The notes under the pieces: model-generated
The model's input: the letters and a program-made list of their open reading frames with translations, nothing else
What the model was told of the DNA's origin: nothing
Databases searched by the model: none
In this document: one piece after another, positions 57,901-64,000 of the stretch
How positions within the stretch are numbered: the stretch's first letter is position 1
How the letters are laid out: every line of letters begins with the position of its first letter
From: Ditylenchus dipsaci
Taxonomy: Eukaryota > Nematoda > Chromadorea > Rhabditida > Anguinidae
NCBI GenBank assembly: GCA_004194705.1
Contig: SADC01000318.1
Location: forward strand, 186,001 to 250,000
Direction of reading: 5' to 3'
Length of the DNA stretch: 64,000 nucleotides
Program-made: the position numbers and the translations under genes

Positions 57901-58670
57901 TGGATTCCATAGTGCATCAGGTTATTGTTTATTAATTTAGGGTAGACCGAAAACGAAGTAGCCAGGAACTCATATAGGAACTCATATAGAAAGGGCCCCC
58001 CCCCCCCCCCCCAAATTTTTGAAAATATTTGCCTTGGTCCCCCTGTTGTTTTTTTGGAATTTTTTACAATTTTATAATTTTTATATTCTTTCAGTTAGCA
58101 GCTAATATTTAAATTTGCATAACAAACACAATAATTATTTTATTAATCATCAAATACATCATAAAATTTTGAATTCTGAACAAAAAACAACAGGGGGGAC
58201 CAAGGCAAAAATTTTCAAAAATTTGGGGGCCCTTTCTATATGAGTCCCCCATTTGGTATGTTTTACTCGCAACCAACAACCCATATTTGTTAGAGTTGCG
58301 ATTACCAAATTTAGTTCTGTTAAGCTAGATACCATCATTAGTTTAGACAACCAAAGATAGCACTGTTATTGCCGATTTGACCGAAATTTTTTGAAAAAAT
58401 GGAGGTTTCTTGTAAAAATGTTTCTCGATAAATTTAAAAATATGTTCTATTTTTTTCAGATGATTAAACAACGACGTTTGAAAATAATATTAACTTCAGG
58501 TAGACTTTGCGATAAAAAAATGTGGTGTGTCAGCTTCAGCCGCCACTGCTTCTCTTAATCGCATACAAAAGTCGGGCGCTAGATTGCACAAAATCCGAGC
58601 CAATCGGCCATTTGTTTATGGAGTCGCTCATCACACAAACAATATTCTTTTTATCGGAGCTTATAATTGA
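54932..58670 (+). CDS. Serpin (serine protease inhibitor), secreted, seven exons
   Basis: Exons 54932-55015, 55821-56049, 56806-56915, 56962-57272, 57333-57476, 57681-57920, 58500-58670. Exon 1 encodes a signal peptide (MILFLVSILVLNKNIFC). Exon 2 holds helix A/B and the serpin opening FSVQMLSRLFELSN and TTLFSPLVLFFNMGVLSAMS. Exon 4 has INQML...ITELYKESITPAQLTSET. Exon 6 has LLEVPQFNVSTASREMRPVF and LGVKKAFLSNAELNDLSDQS. The last exon has the hinge CGVSASAATASL, a reactive loop with Asn-Arg-Ile-Gln-Lys, and RANRPFVYGV near the end. Exons 3/4 join only with one extra base, or else 56916-56961 is translated, giving about 429 or 444 residues. The usual hinge Glu is replaced by Lys/Cys, but small residues P12-P9 are kept, so inhibition is plausible. 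Loop basic residues hint at trypsin-like targets. Confidence 0.88.
57980..58245. mobile_element. Foldback MITE in serpin intron 6
   Basis: ACTCATATAGAAAGGGCCCC and GGGGCCCTTTCTATATGAGT are inverted; inner TTGCCTTGGTCCCCCTGTTG and AACAGGGGGGACCAAGGCAA also pair. Same inner word as at 17241-17477. Confidence 0.85.
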
Positions 58671-58938
58671 ACAGCATACTATATTGTTAACAAAATTTTA
58701 TAGTAAAAAAATGATAGATTTTAATCATACATTTTTTACACTTGATAAAAGCAGATTGCGTCTTTATCTTGAACTTTGTAAATTTTGTGTAGACAGAATT
58801 CTTTTTCTTCTCTACTATTGACCTATACCTAAAAGATCCACTTTTATTAAACCTTCACTGTACTTTCAATACTTCCACCCAGGACATAATCAACTAGTAG
58901 ACCTCCTATAAGCTTACCCTTTCCCCACGAGAGCCGAC

Positions 58939-59274
58939 CTGTGTTTCCGAAAATAACCCCTACACCTACACCTACCCAACAGTATGCCTACTCTTAAAAC
59001 ATACCCTACACCTACACCTACACTTCAAATGAAACATACCCTACACCTACACTAACACCTAAAAACAAAACATACCCTACACTAACACCTACACTTGAAA
59101 TGAAACATACCCTACACCTACACCTACACTTGAAATGAAACATACCCTACACCTACTGTTTGGCATACTGTTAGATAAACAATAGTTAACTGTTTATCTA
59201 ACTGTTTGCCATACTGTTTGCTTTTCGAACTGTTTGTTTGCCATACTGTTTGTTTGCTATACAGGGTAACTTCT
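58939..59274. repeat. Left subterminal repeat array of the hAT element
   Basis: Units such as ACACCTACACTTGAAATGAA followed by ACATACCCT recur about five times, then a palindrome TTAGATAAACAATAGTTAAC / TGTTTATCTAA, then GTTTGCCATACT three times. Such arrays bind hAT transposases. Confidence 0.8.
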
Positions 59275-59342
59275 CTGCACATACAGTGCTGTGCCTTTTT
59301 TCAAGATTTTTCTTGTATCTTTACGTTATTTTTTTCAGAAAC

Positions 59343-61770
59343 ATGTCTTCGTCTCCATCAGTTGGCAAGCAAACGCCGAAACGTCGCCGAGATGCAGTTT
59401 GGGAAAAGTTCACAGTGGAACAAGATAGCGATAGAAAGCAAACCGCCCGTTGCAGTGAATGTGGAAAGGTATATACCAGGTTACGCGAACAAATTTTTGA
59501 CCTATTGAATCTTAGAATCTCTCCTGTTATAAGAATGTCGTTGAACGTCATTGGAGAAGTGTGCACACTGACAAGTCCCTGCCAGCAAAAAGAATACGCT
59601 CCAGCTTTGAAATTAGTGAAAATGATGGGCCAGATTCGAGGCATGTTACGCGATCATCTGTTTCGATTTACATGTTCTCTTTAGGCATCAAAAAATTCAG
59701 TTTGCTTTATCGAATGTCACATCTATTCCGTCGATGTCTCTCCAGATTCTCTTGCATCCTTTTATGCGTCAGCTTTTTTATGCTCTCAATCCAAATTATG
59801 AGGTAAATTTATGGACATCATGGTTTTGCTCTACTTAAACGTTTTCATAGTTGCCAAATAGCTTTTCGACTCTCAAAAATCTCTTGGGTAACAGATGCGA
59901 ACAAATAAGAAGCAGGATTAAAGAAGAGCTTAAGAACATTACTCAAAGGTGTTCATTGACATGTGACGTTTGGACAGATAAGAGCATGAAGCATGCTTAT
60001 CTAGGTAACGTACTGAATCCATTCATTGGAAATAAGCACTAAAAATATATCAATTTCAGGCGTAACACTTCATGTTTGTGATAAGAACGCAATATTGCGC
60101 CGTCTTTTTCTTGGTCTGAGTGAATTAAGTGGATCGCATACTGGAACTTCAATTCGACGTGAAGTGAACCGAATTCTCAGCGATTTTGGATTATCAATAA
60201 AAGATCTATTCAAAGTGGTTACCGATGGAGCTAGCAATATGGCAAATGCATTTCGAGATGTGTGTTCTGGTAAGATGCTATTTCCGTGTTCTGAAATATA
60301 CTAAAGCTTGAGTTTTAGTCGAAGTGATGATTCAGTATCTTGAAGACAACAATGAAGAAGAAATGGAGGAAACAGATAAAGTTAACATAGATTGCAGTAC
60401 TGCAGAGTTATTCATTCAGTAAGATACACTTCACTGTGTGCGTGTAAGGCTCTCTATTTTGAAATTTTCAGATCTGCGTTCCCATTGCGCGTTAAATGCT
60501 TTGCCCATGATATTCAGCTAGTCATTTTGGAGCTATTTAAACAGCATGTCTTTCCAAATAGTGGCTACCAAAAAAAGATCAACCTTATAAGCCAATGTAG
60601 AAAGTCTCACAGTGCAATAAAGGCAATTTTTGTCAAGAATTCTGCTGAATACGTAATAATTCGTTGTATTGTAGGAACTATCCGATGCTACAGGGAAAAT
60701 ATTACTTGTGGGATGTAAAACCCGATGGGCATCACAAATCGCTGTTATTCAAAGGTATTTGGAAGTCGAAGAGGACCTTTCAACTATCGCAGCCTCCAGA
60801 AACTGGCAAGTTCTTTCGAAAACTGATTCACAGGTTAGATGACTCAGTGGTGAAGTAGTTTAAGTTTCCCTTTAAGTTTTTGAGCAGTGTTCAGACCCTT
60901 ATGAAAGTATTTGTGGAAATTCTTCGAAGAATACAGACGGAAAAGGATGTTTCTATCTCCTCTTGCTATGGTTACTTGAAGGCAGTCTATAAGTCACTTG
61001 ATAAGCTCCAGGTTTTAGGCATCTTTTTGTTTTTAATTATCATGCATGAGTTTTTAGATGGATCCAGCTACCATGGAATCAGCCAAAACTCTCCGTCTTA
61101 TACTAAACAGCCGATTTGACCGTATGATGAACTCCAACTCCGCTGACTTCGATCCCATCTATTTTATTGCTACCGCCCTTGATCCAAACAATGCATGCCG
61201 TCTCAACGAAGTTGATTTCGAATCAGCTCTTTTTGCTATCCAGAATTTGGTGAATTTCTTATCTGGGAATCTTTTTATTCACAACTACTTTTAGGTCCAA
61301 GTAGAAACTGAAGTAAGTGAGTCAACAGGAGTGGCCAATGATGTATCTCTTAATGACACTCTTGATAACTTGTTAGCGGAGACGGCAGAAGAACAGAATT
61401 TTGCCAGAAAGCATAGGGATCCCACGGGTGCGAAGTCTTGGCTGCAACAGGTTCTCAGTCGAGTTGTCAGTATGAATCCGAACGGAAAGTCTAAGATTGA
61501 TCCCTTGAAGTACTGGAAAAGCTTGTTGGGAACGGTAATTTTCTGCCATACTAGACAAAAATGATTGTTACTTCTTAGGAAGTCAAACCAATTGCTCAGC
61601 TTGCCATGGAAGTTCTTTCAATACCAACGACTAGCTCACCGATTGAACGCATATTTTCTCAAGCTGGATTAGCCACCAATAATCACAGAAACAAAACTTC
61701 GTTTGATCTCTTCAGCTCTCAGTTAATGGTTTATTGTAATTACTTTGTTGAGGATGTGAATTTGTTTTGA
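59343..61770 (+). CDS. hAT transposase with BED zinc finger, 12 exons, 642 aa
   Basis: Exons 59343-59468, 59534-59659, 59701-59802, 59851-60004, 60060-60269, 60319-60418, 60472-60652, 60675-60833, 60865-61011, 61058-61249, 61295-61534, 61579-61770; every phase agrees. ATG follows TTTTTTTCAGAAAC. Residues 1-70: BED finger (AVWEKFTVEQ, ARCSECGK, then ERHWRSVH supplying the His pair). CSLTCDVWTDKSMKHAYLG gives the first catalytic Asp region, VVTDGASNMANAF the second Asp, CFAHDIQLVILELF the CxxH motif, CKTRWASQIAVIQ the RW motif, FIATALDPNNACRL and finally the dimerisation domain LAMEVLSIPTTSSPIERIFS. No stop or frameshift was seen. AATAAA follows at about 61801. Introns are 22-65 nt. It cuts and pastes the 3360-bp element. 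Confidence 0.92.
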
Positions 61771-61983
61771 GCCGCTTTTTGGTGTTCAAGATAGATAGTT
61801 AATAAAGAAGTGTTATCAGATGAAAATGTAACCCTTAAAGTTTTTCTCAATAATTTTAGAAGTATCTCGTTTTTTCCCAAACTACATCTCGATTGCTTTT
61901 TTTGCTTTCGAGTTGATGGAGAAGAAGAGATTGTAAACATAGAAGAAAAGAGAAAGAAAAGACACAGTACTATATGTCTACCT

Positions 61984-62298
61984 GGTATGGAAACAAACAG
62001 TATGGCAAACAAACAGTTTGAAAAGCAAACAGTATGGCAAACAGTTAGATAAACACTTAACTATTGTTTATCTAACAGTATGCCAAACAGTAGGTGTAGG
62101 TGTAGGGTATGTTTCATTTCAAGTGTAGGTGTTAGTGTAGGGTATGTTTTGTTTTAGGGTGTTAGTGTAGGTGTAGGGTATGTTTCGTTTCAAGTGTAGG
62201 TGTAGGTGTATGATTTGTTTGTTTTTAGGTGTTAATGTAGGTGTATGGTTAGATAGTAGGTGTAGGTGTTAGTGTAGGGGTTATTTTCGGAAACACTG
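61984..62298. repeat. Right subterminal repeat array of the hAT element
   Basis: Inverse of the left array: AACAGTATGGCAAACAAACA words, the palindrome around GTTAGATAAACACTTAACTA, then GTGTAGGTGTAGGGTATGTT units, ending at the terminal repeat. Confidence 0.8.
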
Positions 62299-62306
62299 GA
62301 GCCGAC

Positions 62307-64000
62307 CCAAACCGCGAAGCTTTTTATACAAGCTTGACATCCAAAAGCAACACTAGATCATGAATACTTGGACTGGAAACCGACTGGATACAAAAACTGA
62401 CCTGATACACTGACAAATACATTAAAAACATGTTTTTGTTTTAATAGAGCCAATTTTTACATAGAAAAATCAAGAAGTTCGTCGGTTTTAAAACGGCTCT
62501 AATTTTTTCTACAAATATTTTCGAAATTATGTTTTTTTGAATCGATTTTTCTCTCCGACAATATTTGAGTATTGTATAATACGAAAAACACGATTTTTGC
62601 TTGGCTCCCGCACCCCTTTGATTCGGTTCCCTGCAGATTCAGAGACCATATATAGTGCGGTTCCCAGACCATAGAGGGGCCAAGCAAAAATGCTTTTTTG
62701 GTATTATACACTAAGCAAATATTGTAGGCGAGAAAAATCGACTGGCGAAAACCGAATTTTGAAAATTGTTCTAGGAAAAATGGTTTGAAAGCTCTTGAAT
62801 ACCTTTTATATTGAAAATGTTGTTATAACACTAATTAGTATTAAATTAATTTTTTTTAAATAGAAATTAACAACATATTTATTTCAACTCAAACTAAATA
62901 ATAGCTAAATATACAACAAAACCGTCCAAAAATTTTTAGAAAAGCTGTTTTAAAACCTTAACAGTGTGTTATCACACTATAACAGAAAACCATATACTCG
63001 TAGTTGCTATTTTGGAATAAATACATGATAGATATACTAAACAGAGATATATTCTTGAAAATTTTGATCCTCAACATAGACACTAAGAAAAAATAAAAAG
63101 TAACAGACGCACTTTTCTTTTATTATTACAATAATTCCTGAATTAATTTAAATTTTGTTTTTTAGACTTTTTTACACAAATTATTAGAAAAAATCGACAA
63201 TATTGTCTTTAACAAGTGGTTTGCTATTATGATACAGTAAAATCTAAAAAGCTTATAAATAAAAACTAGTCTATTTTTGCATAGGAAATTCAGCGCTGAT
63301 GCTTTAGGGTAATGAAGGGATTCCGGACCGAATTTTCGGAAAATTTGGGATTTGGGTGGGCCAAAAAACTGGAATCTGTTTTCGATTTCCGGTAAAAATA
63401 CCAAAAATTTGGTCCAGAATCTTGTTGGATTTCCGGATTTGATAACCATTTGGTAACTTTTACGATAAATACACATTGATAACTGTGGAAATTTTCGTAT
63501 AATATACGAGAAATTCTATAGCTATTAACGTAAAGTTAACATAGGTGTTTTCGAATGGTAATCAAATCCAAAAATCCGGCCAGATTTCATTTTATTTCAT
63601 CGACTGGAGGAATTCTGGACCTAATTTTCGGTGTTTTGACCGGAATCCGAAACCGGATTCTGGACGAATTTTTGGTCCGATCATCCGCACTAAAGAGATT
63701 TGCTAACAAAAATAAGAGGTGATTGGTTAGATGTCTTTTTTTGGCTCCGCACTTTTTCTTCTGAGTTTTGAGAAATACTTTGCTGGTGATAGCTGGCTGA
63801 AGGCAAAGATAGAGAAAGCCTTTTGGTCTTCAGACTGTAGACACCACGACAAAAGTAGACCTGCAATTTAAGCTGTTAAAAAAACATCTTTTTGAGTATT
63901 TGTAAAGGATGGGTCATTATATATTTTCCTAACATGTTTTTCGCCATAACTTTTGTGTATTTTTGCTTTTTCTCGATTTTTTTTCGGAAGAGCGATTTGT
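62307..64000. other. Intergenic, foldback remnants only
   Basis: 62503-62780 is a foldback with CGAAATTATG and ATCGATTTTTCTCTCCGACA, relatives of 42735-43073. 63313-63690 is a diverged inverted repeat with GGATTCCGGACCGAATTTTC and GGATTCTGGACGAATTTTTG ends. No gene was recognised to the end of the window. Confidence 0.5.

Larger units (their letters stand above)
58939..62298 (+). mobile_element. Complete hAT transposon, 3360 bp, TSD GAGCCGAC
   Basis: Left end CTGTGTTTCCGAAAATAACC and right end GGTTATTTTCGGAAACACTG (59 and 62 kb) are inverted, flanked by GAGCCGAC at 58931-58938 and 62299-62306. About 330 bp at each end consists of CCTACA-rich repeats (CTACACCTACACTTGAAATG units) and ATCTAACTGTTTGCCATACT words in inverted order. 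It encodes one spliced transposase and looks complete. It landed 268 bp after the serpin stop. Confidence 0.93.

Noticed and set aside
58959..59160. CCTACA-rich array as telomeric repeat
   Set aside because: It is mirrored at 62100-62280 inside the hAT borders, so it is the transposon's subterminal array; the unit also differs from TTAGGC.
59206..59508. Upstream open frame continuing into the hAT transposase
   Set aside because: It reads through the subterminal repeats; the BED-finger frame with ATG at 59343 and correct splicing is better.

Overview
The window is eukaryotic and metazoan. It is AT-rich, its genes are split by introns with GT...AG borders and TTTTCAG-like acceptors, and most of the rest is inverted-repeat transposons. 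Acceptor style, an acceptor directly before one start codon (possible trans-splicing) and intron-bearing tRNA-Tyr genes fit a repeat-rich nematode best. That placement is an inference and the species cannot be read from the sequence.

Layout. 1-640: fragments of an unrecognised minus-strand gene. 1279-2823 and 9681-11145: two near-identical copies of exons 2-4 of a four-helix membrane-protein gene (minus strand); its first exon (12586-12691) lies only beside the second copy. Between them are a hAT-type foldback, a tandem-unit MITE, a decayed CR1/jockey-like LINE (4661-8330, minus) and a TA-flanked element with a 14-15 bp tandem array. 11906-12132 (plus) starts an unknown gene. 12.3-21 kb is mostly MITEs.

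21058-53071 (plus) is one large gene of 28 inferred exons: a membrane-anchored M1-family zinc aminopeptidase (aminopeptidase N-like). Its introns carry two head-to-head tRNA-Tyr genes, a 3.2-kb hAT-type element with 8-bp target duplications (itself holding an ORF1-only LINE copy), and many foldback elements, several ending within about 20 nt of a splice site. The reading frame needs four single missing bases, each in a homopolymer, one of them inside the HELAH zinc motif.

54932-58670 (plus) is a secreted serpin of seven exons. Just downstream, 58939-62298 is a complete 3360-bp hAT transposon with the 8-bp target duplication GAGCCGAC and an apparently intact 12-exon transposase with unusually short introns. 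62307-64000 holds only foldback remnants.

The most unusual signal is architectural: at least two unrelated TA-type or foldback families carry a copy-specific sequence word next to the terminal repeat that differs between copies but matches at both ends of one copy.
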